Assembly (NCBI RefSeq): GCF_004762095.1
Contig: NZ_SIJH01000016.1
Span: 1 to 64,000 of the forward strand
Direction of reading: 5' to 3'
From: Tabrizicola caldifontis
GTDB lineage: Bacteria > Pseudomonadota > Alphaproteobacteria > Rhodobacterales > Rhodobacteraceae
Length of the DNA: 64,000 nt
Part shown: piece after piece, positions 53,604 to 62,152 of the stretch
Layout: every line of letters starts with the position of its first letter
Numbering within the stretch: position 1 is the stretch's first letter
Position numbers and translations under genes: made by a program
Notes under the pieces: generated by a model
The model's input: only the letters and a program-made list of their open reading frames with translations
The model's database searches: none
What the model was told of the DNA's origin: nothing

Positions 53604-54233
53604 CTAGCGGGACAGATCCAGCAGACCCAGAACCTCATCGGCAAGGCGCGCGACCTCTTCGGCTGCCCGGCTGCGTACCTCGACGGCGCCGAGCCCCTGC
53701 CCAAGTGTTTCGGCATAGACGACACGCTGACCCAGGCTTGCCTTTGCCACACCGCCAACCTCTGCCGCGGCTGCGGCAACCTGGTCTTGCAGTCTGGTTC
53801 CCGACTTGACCCGGTTCAGGACGATGACCGCGCGCCTGCCTTCCCGTTCGATCAGGTCAAAGACGCCATCCGTTGCCCACAGGTCCACCATCGACGCTGC
53901 AACCGGGACCAGAACAAGATCCGCCTCTCTCAGTGCAGGTCGCAGATCGGCATCCACTTTGGGGGGCGTATCGACAATTACCAGATCGGCCTGCCGTTTC
54001 AGTTTCTCGCATTCATATCCGACGCCCCAGGCAGAGGCTGTGGAAAGTTCCATGCCAGCCTCGCCCAACCGCTCACGTCGTGACAGGAACCAGCGGCCAA
54101 GGCTGCCCTGGGGATCGGTGTCAAGAAGCGCGATGCCGAGACCTCGGCGGCGTAGTTCGACCGCGAGGTTGACGGCAATCGTCGTCTTGCCTGAGCCGCC
54201 CTTCTGTTGCGCCACGGTCAAGACCTTGCCCAT
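53604..54233 (-). CDS. Orphan ParA-family ATPase
   Basis: The 209-residue protein has the deviant Walker A VAQQKGGSGKTTIAVNLAVEL near 7-27, LLDTDPQGSLGRWF near 40 and LVIVDTPPKVD near 87, all typical of ParA/MinD-like ATPases. No parB or parS-like sequence is adjacent. Orphan ParAs often position chemoreceptors, carboxysomes or polar proteins. Start 54233 is preferred over 54287. Converges on dacB. Confidence 0.88.
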   Translation of the reverse strand: MGKVLTVAQQKGGSGKTTIAVNLAVELRRRGLGIALLDTDPQGSLGRWFLSRRERLGEAGMELSTASAWGVGYECEKLKRQADLVIVDTPPKVDADLRPALREADLVLVPVAASMVDLWATDGVFDLIEREGRRAVIVLNRVKSGTRLQDQVAAAAAEVGGVAKASLGQRVVYAETLGQGLGAVEVRSRAAEEVARLADEVLGLLDLSR

Positions 54234-54433
54234 TGCGAATCCCTCTTTTGCCGCAATGCAGCATAGCGTTTTTCGTGCGCATGGCACAGTCTGAAACGGC
54301 CCTGAGCGGCCGGGACTGTGGAAGCTCTTGGAACTCTGGGTGAAATGTGCGATGTTATGACTGCGACGTTATCTTTTCGACCACTGTCTCCGACCTTCGG
54401 CCACAGCAATCGACTTCAAGCTGACGGGGCCGG

Positions 54434-54456
54434 GCCGCCGCACTTCCGCGGGCGGC
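54434..54456 (+). other. Hairpin in the 5' leader of the cold-shock gene
   Basis: Arms GCCGCC (54434-54439) and GGCGGC (54451-54456) enclose an 11-base loop, ending ten bases before the AGGAG Shine-Dalgarno (54466-54470). Cold-shock mRNAs often have structured leaders; this could modulate translation. Confidence 0.35.
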
Positions 54457-54478
54457 AGACTAGACAGGAGACTTCACG

Positions 54479-54685
54479 ATGGCCAAAGGCACCGTGAAAT
54501 GGTTCAATGAAACCAAAGGCTACGGCTTCATCGCCCCGGAAGGTGGCAAGAAGGACGTGTTCGTTCACATCACCGCTCTGGAGCGCGCGGGACTGCGCAG
54601 CCTGAAGGATGGCCAACCGGTCACCTTCGACATCGAGGCAGGTCGTGACGGGCGCGAATCCGCCACCAACCTTGCCTTGGCCTGA
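54479..54685 (+). CDS. Cold-shock protein (CspA family)
   Basis: The 68-residue OB-fold protein has RNP1 KGYGFIAPEGG (about 13-23) and RNP2 DVFVHITAL (about 26-34), both intact. It binds single-stranded nucleic acid and acts as an RNA chaperone. A strong AGGAG lies 8 nt before the ATG and a hairpin terminator follows 15 bp after the stop. Confidence 0.95.
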   Translation: MAKGTVKWFNETKGYGFIAPEGGKKDVFVHITALERAGLRSLKDGQPVTFDIEAGRDGRESATNLALA

Positions 54686-54699
54686 GCCGACGACAATGG

Positions 54700-54724
54700 C
54701 CGGGGGCAGTGAACTGCCCCTGGT
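54700..54724 (+). terminator. Terminator of the cold-shock gene
   Basis: Stem GGGGCAG (54703-54709) / CTGCCCC (54714-54720) with a TGAA tetraloop, flanked by further pairing CC/GG and followed by TGGTCTTCT. It also lies at the end of the convergent receiver-like gene. Confidence 0.75.
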
Positions 54725-54727
54725 CTT

Positions 54728-55159
54728 CTACATGTAGGTCACGGTTGCCCTGTCGCGCAGAACGTGGTCGAAGCCGAAACGGAACGCCTCCTCCGAGACG
54801 ACTTCCGGAAGGCAGACGGCAGCGCGGCGCCCCAGCGGATAGGCTGGTTCATCAAACTCGCAGCTGACCAGCATCACCCGCATCCGTGCATCGGCGGCAA
54901 TCAGCGTGGCAATCGCCCGTTCGGCAGCCGTGACGCCGCCGAACCCGTCACAATCCATCACGAAAAGATCGTAGCCGAGCGGATCGCCCAGAAGCGTGTT
55001 CAGGGCCGTGTCGAAGGTAGTCTCGATGTCAAGAAGGCTGCCATATTGGGCAAGACGCCTTGCTGTGGCACCGTCGGTCTGGTCGGTAAGAAGCAGCACA
55101 CGAACGCCGGGCGCAGCGGCATGAAGCGGCTTCTGGCCTGTCCCGATCAAGATGTGCAC
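54728..55159 (-). CDS. Receiver-like (degenerate CheY-fold) protein
   Basis: The 143-residue protein appears to have a CheY-like alpha/beta fold: VLLLTDQTDG (first strand and acidic end), YDLFVMDCDGFGG with a candidate phospho-acceptor Asp, and RVMLVSCEF with the Ser/Thr switch. The conserved Lys-Pro near the fifth strand is replaced (VCLPEVV), so the site is degenerate. No output domain. GTG 55159 is chosen because GGTGGAGG lies 8 nt upstream; GTG 55177 would place that site within the gene. It is a stand-alone gene; role unknown. Confidence 0.65.
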   Translation of the reverse strand: MHILIGTGQKPLHAAAPGVRVLLLTDQTDGATARRLAQYGSLLDIETTFDTALNTLLGDPLGYDLFVMDCDGFGGVTAAERAIATLIAADARMRVMLVSCEFDEPAYPLGRRAAVCLPEVVSEEAFRFGFDHVLRDRATVTYM

Positions 55160-55428
55160 GCGCGTTGCCTCCACCAAACCTCATCATTGTCTGGACCAGC
55201 AATGCGCCTAGCATCAGCCGGAAAAAAGGAAAGTCACAGGCATTTTAGGGCGTCCGGGCCACATTCCCGTCTTGGTTGCCCAATTGGCCGTGTCCACCCT
55301 CGCTTGGGTTGCATCTGCGGCCCGTCGCGACCTTCCGGCTATTCTTGGTCACCTTGATAAACCATTTTGCGACCGATTGCAGCCCTTCCTGCGCTACAGT
55401 GACACAAGAGTGATTCGGAGCCTGCGCC

Positions 55429-56175
55429 ATGAACCAGCACGCGAACCTGACCCACTGGAGCCTTCGCCAGGATCTTGCCGTCGCCTTTCGCTGGACTGCG
55501 CGTCTGGGGATGCATGAAGCAGTGGCCAATCACTTCTCGCTGGCCTTGAACCCGGAAGGCACACGTTTCCTGATCAATCCGAACGGGCGCCATTTCTCGC
55601 GGATCACCGCATCATCGCTGATCGAGATCGATGCGAACGACCCCGAAACCCTCTCGCGCCCGGATGCACCTGACCCTACCGCCTGGGGCCTGCATGGGTC
55701 GATCCATCGCACCTGTCCGCATGCTCGCTGCGTGATGCATGTCCATTCCATTCATGCCACGGTGCTGGCCAGCCTTGCGGACAGCCGCCTGCCGGCCATC
55801 GATCAGAACACGGCGATGTTCCATAACCGGCTGGTCGTTGACGAGCACTTCGGGGGCATGGCTTTCGAGGAAGAGGGCAAGCGATGCGCGTCTATGCTGT
55901 CCGATCCACGGATAACCACGATGGTTATGGGCAACCACGGTGTCCTGGTCATCGGCGCGACCGTTGCTGAAGCGTTCAACCGGCTCTACTATTTGGAACG
56001 TGCGGCCGAGACCTATATCCGCGCGCTGCAAACCGGGCGGCCCCTGCGCGTCCTTCCCGAGGAGATAGCCGAAAAGACGGCGCGCGAATGGGAAACCTAC
56101 CCCGGCTTTGCCGATGCGCACCTGCGCGAGTTGCGCGCCATCCTGGATGAAGAAGACCCCGGCTACGCGACCTGA
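55429..56175 (+). CDS. Class II aldolase/adducin family protein
   Basis: The 248-residue protein has the class II aldolase pattern: RLGMHEAVANHFSLAL near 25, the metal-binding HVHSIHATVLASL near 104 (His pair), AMFHNRLVVDE and the later NHGVLVIGATVAEAF near 165 with a third His. Members cleave or isomerise sugar phosphates such as fuculose-phosphate; the substrate here is unknown. It ends with a 13-bp overlap with the convergent DUF6473 gene. Confidence 0.88.
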   Translation: MNQHANLTHWSLRQDLAVAFRWTARLGMHEAVANHFSLALNPEGTRFLINPNGRHFSRITASSLIEIDANDPETLSRPDAPDPTAWGLHGSIHRTCPHARCVMHVHSIHATVLASLADSRLPAIDQNTAMFHNRLVVDEHFGGMAFEEEGKRCASMLSDPRITTMVMGNHGVLVIGATVAEAFNRLYYLERAAETYIRALQTGRPLRVLPEEIAEKTAREWETYPGFADAHLRELRAILDEEDPGYAT

Positions 56176-57032
56176 CCGCAGGCCATCGCCGGACCCAGCT
56201 GCAGCGGAGCCGAGCATTGAGGTGCCAGAAGTGCCCGAATTTCCGTGGCAAGTCGGGTCGCGAGACCCGCTTCGGTCGTCTGACTTGGCAGGCAGGACGT
56301 TTGCATCCTGGCGCTGTCATCCCCCGCCGGCCCGGCGCCCCAAGCTTCGCAGTTGGGGGTGACCAGTTTCAGCGAACCGGCATGCCTGCTGCGCAGGGCC
56401 TCCTGCAAGGGGCGATCCACCATGTAGGGGTCTGTTTCACCGCACGCAGATGGGGGGGGCGGCCATCCCGGTGAAAGCAGTATTCGCGGAGCTGTAAGAC
56501 GGTCCAGCATCTCGCCCATGCGGAGCAGCCAAGTGTTGTGGACGCTGCGGGCAACCTGTGCATGCCTGCCGGCATCCATCCGTTCCAGAACCTGATGCAG
56601 ATGCCGGACATAGTGGATTTCGGCAAGCTCGACCTCGGGAAACAGCGCGCGCAGGGCGGGCGTTGTGGCCACAACGCGATCGTTTCGGCGGCTGTGGACC
56701 CTATAGTACGGAGTCGTAAGCGCCCCCGGCCATGGCAGCAGGATGACGACAAGCACGGCCCGGGCAGCAGTCTCAAGCAGCGCAGGGTTGGAAAGGTAGT
56801 AATCCGGCCCTGCATGCGGCGCGGCAAGGTTGACAGTCTTAAGACCCGCCGCAGACCCGATAAGTTCTGCGAAGGATTGCGCCGGATCCTCGCCAGCCAA
56901 TTGCAGGCCACCCAGCAGGGCGATGAAGGGTCGTGAAGGATCGACCGGTCGCCCGGACACGGCCGGTCGTGAACATTGGTCATTGTCTGCAGCATGCTCA
57001 TGCACCGTCGCACCCGCATGGATTGGCAGCAT
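56163..57032 (-). CDS. DUF6473 family protein
   Basis: The 289-residue protein matches the DUF6473 pattern known from Rhodobacteraceae: SRPFIALLGGLQLAG near 34, VNLAAPHAGPDYYLSNPALL near 67, YRVHSRRNDRVV near 108 and ALFPEVELAEIHYVRHL near 128. Function unknown. The N-terminal ~25 residues are short compared with relatives, so the gene may be slightly degraded or use another start. Confidence 0.7.
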   Translation of the reverse strand: MLPIHAGATVHEHAADNDQCSRPAVSGRPVDPSRPFIALLGGLQLAGEDPAQSFAELIGSAAGLKTVNLAAPHAGPDYYLSNPALLETAARAVLVVILLPWPGALTTPYYRVHSRRNDRVVATTPALRALFPEVELAEIHYVRHLHQVLERMDAGRHAQVARSVHNTWLLRMGEMLDRLTAPRILLSPGWPPPPSACGETDPYMVDRPLQEALRSRHAGSLKLVTPNCEAWGAGPAGDDSARMQTSCLPSQTTEAGLATRLATEIRALLAPQCSAPLQLGPAMACGQVA

Positions 57033-57191
57033 GGCCCCCCCCGTTCGCCATTCACCCGCCGCGAAGCCTGCCCAAGGGTGGTTGCCGAATGGCTAAAATC
57101 GGGCAGATGCCTAAACTTCTTGGCATTTCTCGCCGGCTTGCACGACTGCCGGGCAGCAGGCATAACCTGGGACGGCAGAAGGAGACGTGCG

Positions 57192-58067
57192 ATGGAGATC
57201 AGGCAGGTGGGCGTGGTGGGCGCGGGGCAGATGGGTAACGGCATTGCCCATGTCTTCGCCTTGGCAGGCTATGACGTGCTGCTGAACGACATCTCGGAAG
57301 AGAGCCTTGCAAAGGCTTTGGCCACGATCGAGCGGAACATCGAACGTCAGGTGGCGCGGGGCAAGGTGTTGCCGGCCGACAAGCGCGCGGCGATGGAGCG
57401 GATCCGTACCACACTGAAACTGTCCGATCTGGGGCAATGCGATCTGATCATCGAGGCCGCGACCGAACGTGAAACGGTGAAGCAGGCAATCTTCGAGGAT
57501 CTCATCCCGCATCTGAAGCCCACGACGATCCTGACCTCTAACACCTCGTCGATCTCTATCACCCGGCTGGCCAGCCGTACCGACCGGCCGGAAAAGTTCA
57601 TGGGCTTCCATTTCATGAACCCCGTCCCGGTGATGCAACTGGTGGAACTGATCCGCGGCATAGCCACCGATCAGGAAACCGTCGATACCCTGCACGAGGT
57701 CGTCCGCCGCCTGGGCAAGACCGCCGCCCATGCCGAGGATTTCCCTGCCTTCATCGTCAATCGCATCCTGATGCCGATGATCAACGAGGCGGTCTATACG
57801 CTGTATGAGGGCGTGGGCTCGGTGCAGTCGATCGACCAGTCGCTGAAGCTGGGCGCCAACCATCCGATGGGCCCGCTGGAGCTTGCCGATTTCATCGGGC
57901 TGGACACCTGCCTTGCGATCATGAACGTGCTGCACGAGGGGCTGGCGGATACCAAGTATCGACCCTGCCCGCTGCTGACCAAATATGTCGAGGCCGGCTG
58001 GCTGGGCCGCAAGACGCAGCGGGGGTTCTACGATTATCGCGGCGAGGTGCCGGTGCCGACGCGGTGA
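57192..58067 (+). CDS. 3-hydroxybutyryl-CoA dehydrogenase
   Basis: The 291-residue NAD-dependent enzyme has the Rossmann motif VGVVGAGQMGNGIAHVFALAG at the N-terminus, SNTSSISITRLAS near 116, the catalytic His-Glu region FMGFHFMNPVPVMQLVELI near 136 and the C-terminal dimerisation domain (GANHPMGPLELADFIGLDTC). It oxidises 3-hydroxybutyryl-CoA (family name Hbd/PaaH/FadB2). It stands alone; a link to PHB or ethylmalonyl-CoA metabolism is likely. Confidence 0.93.
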   Translation: MEIRQVGVVGAGQMGNGIAHVFALAGYDVLLNDISEESLAKALATIERNIERQVARGKVLPADKRAAMERIRTTLKLSDLGQCDLIIEAATERETVKQAIFEDLIPHLKPTTILTSNTSSISITRLASRTDRPEKFMGFHFMNPVPVMQLVELIRGIATDQETVDTLHEVVRRLGKTAAHAEDFPAFIVNRILMPMINEAVYTLYEGVGSVQSIDQSLKLGANHPMGPLELADFIGLDTCLAIMNVLHEGLADTKYRPCPLLTKYVEAGWLGRKTQRGFYDYRGEVPVPTR

Positions 58068-58373
58068 TCCTGACGGTCGGGTTCCAGCGCACCTCATTTC
58101 AGGCTGTCTGACTGAACCAGACGCTTGATGGCGACAGCCCCGTGATCAGGCCCGGAGGCCCGGACAGGGCGGCCGCAAGCCTTCCCGGCAAGGATTCATG
58201 GCAAACCGTGCGTCGCCAACTGGCCCGCCCCGACCCGACCATACGGATACTGCACTGCCGCACCTGGGCCGCGTGCGGTCTGGCTGCCGTCCGAGATGCC
58301 GAAGGACACGGAGACAAGTGCTGCGTTCCGGGCTCAAGGCCCCCAGCACCCGGGATCGAAACCCGCGATCGGG
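58068..58373. other. Gene-free interval after the 3-hydroxybutyryl-CoA dehydrogenase gene
   Basis: 306 bases between the convergent 3-hydroxybutyryl-CoA dehydrogenase and TerB-like genes. Six-frame reading shows only low-information ORFs. I see no tRNA, terminator with a U-tract or clear repeat. Confidence 0.55.
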
Positions 58374-58793
58374 TTACAGGCCCATGTGCCGCACCCTTGC
58401 CCCCCATTCGATGGCGGCGGCGTGGAGGCGGTCGATCCTCAGTTCGTGGCGCACCTCTTCCAGCATCCGAAGCTCGACCTGGCTGTGCCGACCGTCAGCG
58501 GTGACGACGTCGCAGGCCAGCGCATAGGCGGTCTCGTAAAGGCGCTCGGGCAGGGCCTCGCGGATCAGGCCGAAGAGGGCGTCGAGGCCGTCTTCCTCTT
58601 CGAACAGGTCGAACACCGTTCGGGTGACGCGCTGGATCCGATCGGGGTCATATTCGGCGAAGATCGGCATGTGGTTGACCATGCGGGTAATGGCCACCAG
58701 TTCGGCCGTCCGCACATCCTGATCGGCGGCGGAACAGGCGACCATCACGGCGACGAGCGCGTCTTGCGGAGACATGGCGGGTGTGTCGGACAT
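58374..58793 (-). CDS. TerB-like tellurite resistance family protein
   Basis: The 139-residue all-alpha protein has the TerB pattern with two repeats of acidic metal-binding loops: VACSAADQDVRTAELVAITRM near 19 and ACDVVTADGRHSQVELRMLEEV near 99. TerB-like proteins bind metal and associate with membrane stress systems; a true tellurite role is not implied without other ter genes. Start 58793 (MSDTPAMSPQDALVAVMV) rather than 58871. Divergent from lysS. Confidence 0.8.
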   Translation of the reverse strand: MSDTPAMSPQDALVAVMVACSAADQDVRTAELVAITRMVNHMPIFAEYDPDRIQRVTRTVFDLFEEEDGLDALFGLIREALPERLYETAYALACDVVTADGRHSQVELRMLEEVRHELRIDRLHAAAIEWGARVRHMGL

Positions 58794-58901
58794 TGGGGCC
58801 TCGGCTGCGGTTTGCGGCAGATTATTGACGGGGGGGCGGTGGGGCAATAGAGGACGACGGGTCACGGGCACAGGGTCCGGGGCGTTTCAGGAGTGGCGGA
58901 C

Positions 58902-60482
58902 ATGACTTCCCTGCGCGATGCGGCGATGAATTCGAAGGCCTGGCCTTTCGAGGAGGCGCGCGCCGTGCTGAAACGCTATGGCGGCAAGGAGCCTGAAAAG
59001 GGCTATGTGCTGTTCGAGACGGGCTATGGCCCATCGGGCCTACCGCATATTGGCACTTTCGGGGAAGTGGCCCGGACGACGATGATCCGCCGCGCCTTCG
59101 AGATCATCAGCGACATTCCGACCCGGCTGATCTGTTTCAGCGATGACGTGGACGGGATGCGCAAGGTGCCTGACAACGTTCCGAACCAGGAAATGCTGCG
59201 GCAGCACATGCAGAAGCCGTTGACCAGTGTTCCCGATCCTTATGGGGAGTTCGAGAGCTTCGGCCACCACAACAACGCGATGCTGCGGCGGTTTCTGGAT
59301 ACGTTCGGCTTCGAATACGAGTTCATCAGCGCGACCGAGTTCTACAAGTCGGGCCGGTTCGATGACACGCTGCGGCTGGCGGCGGAGCGGTATGAGCAGA
59401 TCATGGAGATCATGCTGCCGTCCTTGCGGGAGGAGCGGCAGCAGACCTACAGCTGCTTCCTGCCGATCCACCCCGAGACGGGGCGCGTGCTTTACGTGCC
59501 GATGAAGCATGTGGACAAGCGCGACCACACCATAACCTTCGACGACGAGGAGGGGCGCGAGTGGACGCTGCCCGTCACCGGGGGCCATGTGAAGCTGCAG
59601 TGGAAGCCGGACTTCGGCGCCCGCTGGGCCGCGCTTGGCGTGGATTTCGAGATGTACGGCAAGGACCACAGCACGAACACGCCGATCTACGACGGGATCT
59701 GCGAGGTCCTGGGCGGACGGAAGCCGAACCATTTCACCTATGAGCTGTTCCTGGATGAGAAGGGACAGAAGATCTCGAAGTCGAAGGGCAACGGGCTGAC
59801 CATCGACGAATGGCTGACATATGCGGCGACGGAAAGCCTGTCCTATTTCATGTATCAGAAGCCGAAGACGGCCAAGCGGCTGTGGTGGGACGTGATCCCG
59901 AAGGCGGTGGACGAATATCACCAGCAGCTCAAGGCCTTTCCGGAGCAGAGCCTGGAGCAGCAGGTGAACAATCCGGTCTGGCACATCCACAACGGCAAGC
60001 CGCCGGAAAGTCGGATGGTGGTGAGCTTTGCCATGCTTCTGAACCTGGCCTCGGTCGCGGCGGCAAAGGACGCGGCGGGGCTGTGGAAGTTCATCCGCCG
60101 CTATGCCCCGGAGGCGAGCCCCGAGACGCATCCCGACCTGGATGCCGCGGCGGGCTATGCCGTCCGCTACTTCGCAGACAAGATCGCGCCGAGCCGTCAT
60201 TTCCGGCTGCCCACCGAAAGGGAACGTGCGGCAATGGAGGATCTGGTGGCGCGGCTGAAGGTCTGGGACGGGGGGCTGGACGACGAGGCCTTGCAGTCGA
60301 TGGTCTTCGCGGTTGGCAAGGATCACGGGTTCGAGCCGCTGCGCGACTGGTTCAAGGCGCTTTACGAGGTGTTGCTGGGCGCGTCGGAGGGTCCGCGTTT
60401 CGGAGGCTTCATCGCGCTTTACGGCGTGGAGGAAAGCGTGGCGCTGATCGAGCGCGGTTTGCGGGGCGAACTTGTCGGCTGA
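58902..60482 (+). CDS. lysS: Lysyl-tRNA synthetase, class I
   Basis: The 526-residue class I LysRS (archaeal type, also called LysK) is the usual form in many alphaproteobacteria. The HIGH-like motif is in [16 protein letters not shown] near 44, and the KMSKS-like loop is [13 protein letters not shown] near 288. An anticodon-binding alpha-helical cage forms the C-terminus. ATG 58902 is preferred to GTG 58893 because GGAG is 8 nt before it. Confidence 0.94.
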   Translation: MTSLRDAAMNSKAWPFEEARAVLKRYGGKEPEKGYVLFETGYGPSGLPHIGTFGEVARTTMIRRAFEIISDIPTRLICFSDDVDGMRKVPDNVPNQEMLRQHMQKPLTSVPDPYGEFESFGHHNNAMLRRFLDTFGFEYEFISATEFYKSGRFDDTLRLAAERYEQIMEIMLPSLREERQQTYSCFLPIHPETGRVLYVPMKHVDKRDHTITFDDEEGREWTLPVTGGHVKLQWKPDFGARWAALGVDFEMYGKDHSTNTPIYDGICEVLGGRKPNHFTYELFLDEKGQKISKSKGNGLTIDEWLTYAATESLSYFMYQKPKTAKRLWWDVIPKAVDEYHQQLKAFPEQSLEQQVNNPVWHIHNGKPPESRMVVSFAMLLNLASVAAAKDAAGLWKFIRRYAPEASPETHPDLDAAAGYAVRYFADKIAPSRHFRLPTERERAAMEDLVARLKVWDGGLDDEALQSMVFAVGKDHGFEPLRDWFKALYEVLLGASEGPRFGGFIALYGVEESVALIERGLRGELVG

Positions 60483-60525
60483 GCCGAAACACGCGCGAGG
60501 CTGATATGCAGCTTTCCGACCCGGA

Positions 60526-61395
60526 TCAGCGGGACCGGTGCCAGAGCTTGAGCCACGCAACCCAGGTATCAGCCATGGCTTCCGGGTCGCCGGCCAGAAG
60601 GCGGTCGCTGGCGGGGAATGCCCTGGCCAGGATGTCCGACCGGGCCTGGTCGATCTGCGCCTGAACCAGATCTCGCGCCGGGCCGGGCAACAGATCCTCG
60701 GGCAGGACGGCCAGATGGTTGGCCAGGATGGCCAGATCGTTATGGTTGCCTAGCGCCTCGCCCAGGGCGTCGGCCTCTGCCGTGAGAACGCGGAAGAGGT
60801 CGGGCCATACCGGAACGACCAGGCGGGTCTGATACCAGAGATCCTTCACGCGCTTGCGCCACTCGTGGACAAGATCGGCGCGTTCTGGCGCCTTGCGCGC
60901 GGCGTCGCAGGCCTGACGCGCCTTCCGGCGGGTGCGGGCGAGGCCATCCTTCAGCGCGCGATGCGGTTTGCCCTGCAGCCGCCAGGTGGCCGCCTGATCC
61001 CTGAGGTCCGACAGCCTTTCGGAAAGACCGTGCGGGATGTCCTGTGCAGGGGCGAGACTGTCGGCGACGAGGCGGATGCGCAAGGGCTGCAGGGCTTCGG
61101 GCGGTTCCGGGAAGAGGCGGTCGAACGTTGCCAGACGCACGGCCGCGTCACGCCGGGCAGAGAGTGCGGCCGCCACCTCGCGCAGGACGGCGTTGGCGGC
61201 GGGCTGTTCGGGCAGGGCCGAACGGAAGAGCCGTAGCAGGGCACGGGTCTTCTTCAGATTCTTGCGGATGCCATGAATGGCCTCGGGCGCAGGGACAGCC
61301 TCGAAGCGGTTCAGCGCTGTCGAAAGTTCCTCCGTCGCGATCCGGCGAAGGCTGTGATCGGGCGAGCGGTCGTCGCGGTGGAAGGCATAGGCCAT
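60526..61395 (-). CDS. CHAD domain-containing protein
   Basis: The 289-residue alpha-helical protein is the CHAD type (conserved histidine alpha-helical domain): AIHGIRKNLKKTRALLRLFRSALP near 42 and DLVHEWRKRVKDLWYQTRLV near 188. CHAD proteins bind polyphosphate through these basic helices and are found on polyphosphate granules. Start 61395 (MAYAFHRDDRS). It stands alone on the minus strand. Confidence 0.88.
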   Translation of the reverse strand: MAYAFHRDDRSPDHSLRRIATEELSTALNRFEAVPAPEAIHGIRKNLKKTRALLRLFRSALPEQPAANAVLREVAAALSARRDAAVRLATFDRLFPEPPEALQPLRIRLVADSLAPAQDIPHGLSERLSDLRDQAATWRLQGKPHRALKDGLARTRRKARQACDAARKAPERADLVHEWRKRVKDLWYQTRLVVPVWPDLFRVLTAEADALGEALGNHNDLAILANHLAVLPEDLLPGPARDLVQAQIDQARSDILARAFPASDRLLAGDPEAMADTWVAWLKLWHRSR

Positions 61396-61525
61396 GTGGT
61401 GGCTCCTGCGGCGGTTGGTCAGGCGGTCTTGCGGTCGATGTGGGGCCAATCCGCCGCCGTCGCAAGCAGGACTTGGTAGGTCGTGGTTGCAGCCTAGCTG
61501 ACAGGTACGCAGTCCGGAGGGCCCG

Positions 61526-61930
61526 ATGATGCGATCCCTTATTCTTGGATCCACCCTTGTCCTGGGCCTGAGCCTGGCCGCAGATGCGCAGGAGGGCCCG
61601 ATCCGCGAGACGATCCGGCGACAGATAGAGGCGTTTCAGGCCGACGATTCCGCCCGCGCCTTCACATTCGCCAGCCCGACGATCAAGGGCATCTTCGGCA
61701 CGCCTGAGAATTTCGGCGAAATGGTAAAGAACGGCTATCCCATGGTCTACCGCCCGGCCCAGGTCGAGATGGGAGAGCTGCGCACTGTTGCGGGAAATCT
61801 CTGGCAGCGGGTGCACATCGTCGATCAGGCGGGGCGCGCCTGGGCGCTGGACTACATGATGGTCGAGACGCCCGAGGGCTGGCAGATCAATGCCGTGCAC
61901 ATCCTTCCGGCGCCGGAGGTTGGCGCCTGA
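61526..61930 (+). CDS. DUF4864 family secreted protein
   Basis: The 134-residue protein has a signal peptide (MMRSLILGSTLVLGLSLAADA) and a cystatin/NTF2-like domain: IRRQIEAFQADDSARAFTFASPTIKGIF near 31 and ALDYMMVETPEGWQINAVHI near 106, the pattern of DUF4864. Function unknown. Divergent from the CHAD gene. Confidence 0.8.
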   Translation: MMRSLILGSTLVLGLSLAADAQEGPIRETIRRQIEAFQADDSARAFTFASPTIKGIFGTPENFGEMVKNGYPMVYRPAQVEMGELRTVAGNLWQRVHIVDQAGRAWALDYMMVETPEGWQINAVHILPAPEVGA

Positions 61931-61956
61931 GGCGGTCAACCTTGCCCCGCTCGTTG

Positions 61957-61982
61957 CCCCTCTCCCCACAAGGGGGAAGGGC
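61957..61982. repeat. C/G-rich stem-loop, intergenic
   Basis: CCCCTCTCCCC and GGGGGAAGGG around ACAA form an imperfect hairpin (one wobble, one mismatch) about 30 bp after the DUF4864 stop. This is a common intergenic element type in GC-rich proteobacteria and could act as a terminator; no U-tract follows. Confidence 0.35.
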
Positions 61983-62152
61983 GTCACCGGGATGGAACGG
62001 CGTTGCGCGGCAGTCGCGCTGGCGCGCGGCGGTCTGAGAGTGGCTTAAGCCTTCCCTGCTACCTCGTCATGCCCAAGGCGGCGCGGTTACCGGGGTCTTT
62101 CCCTCCCGCTTCGCCCTTGGCATGGCGCAAAGCGAGGCGAGGGAATTCTCAG

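Noticed and set aside
58300-58380. tRNA-like sequence GGGATCGAAACCCGCG
   Set aside because: It resembles a T-loop only superficially; no acceptor stem, anticodon arm or D-loop could be fitted around it.
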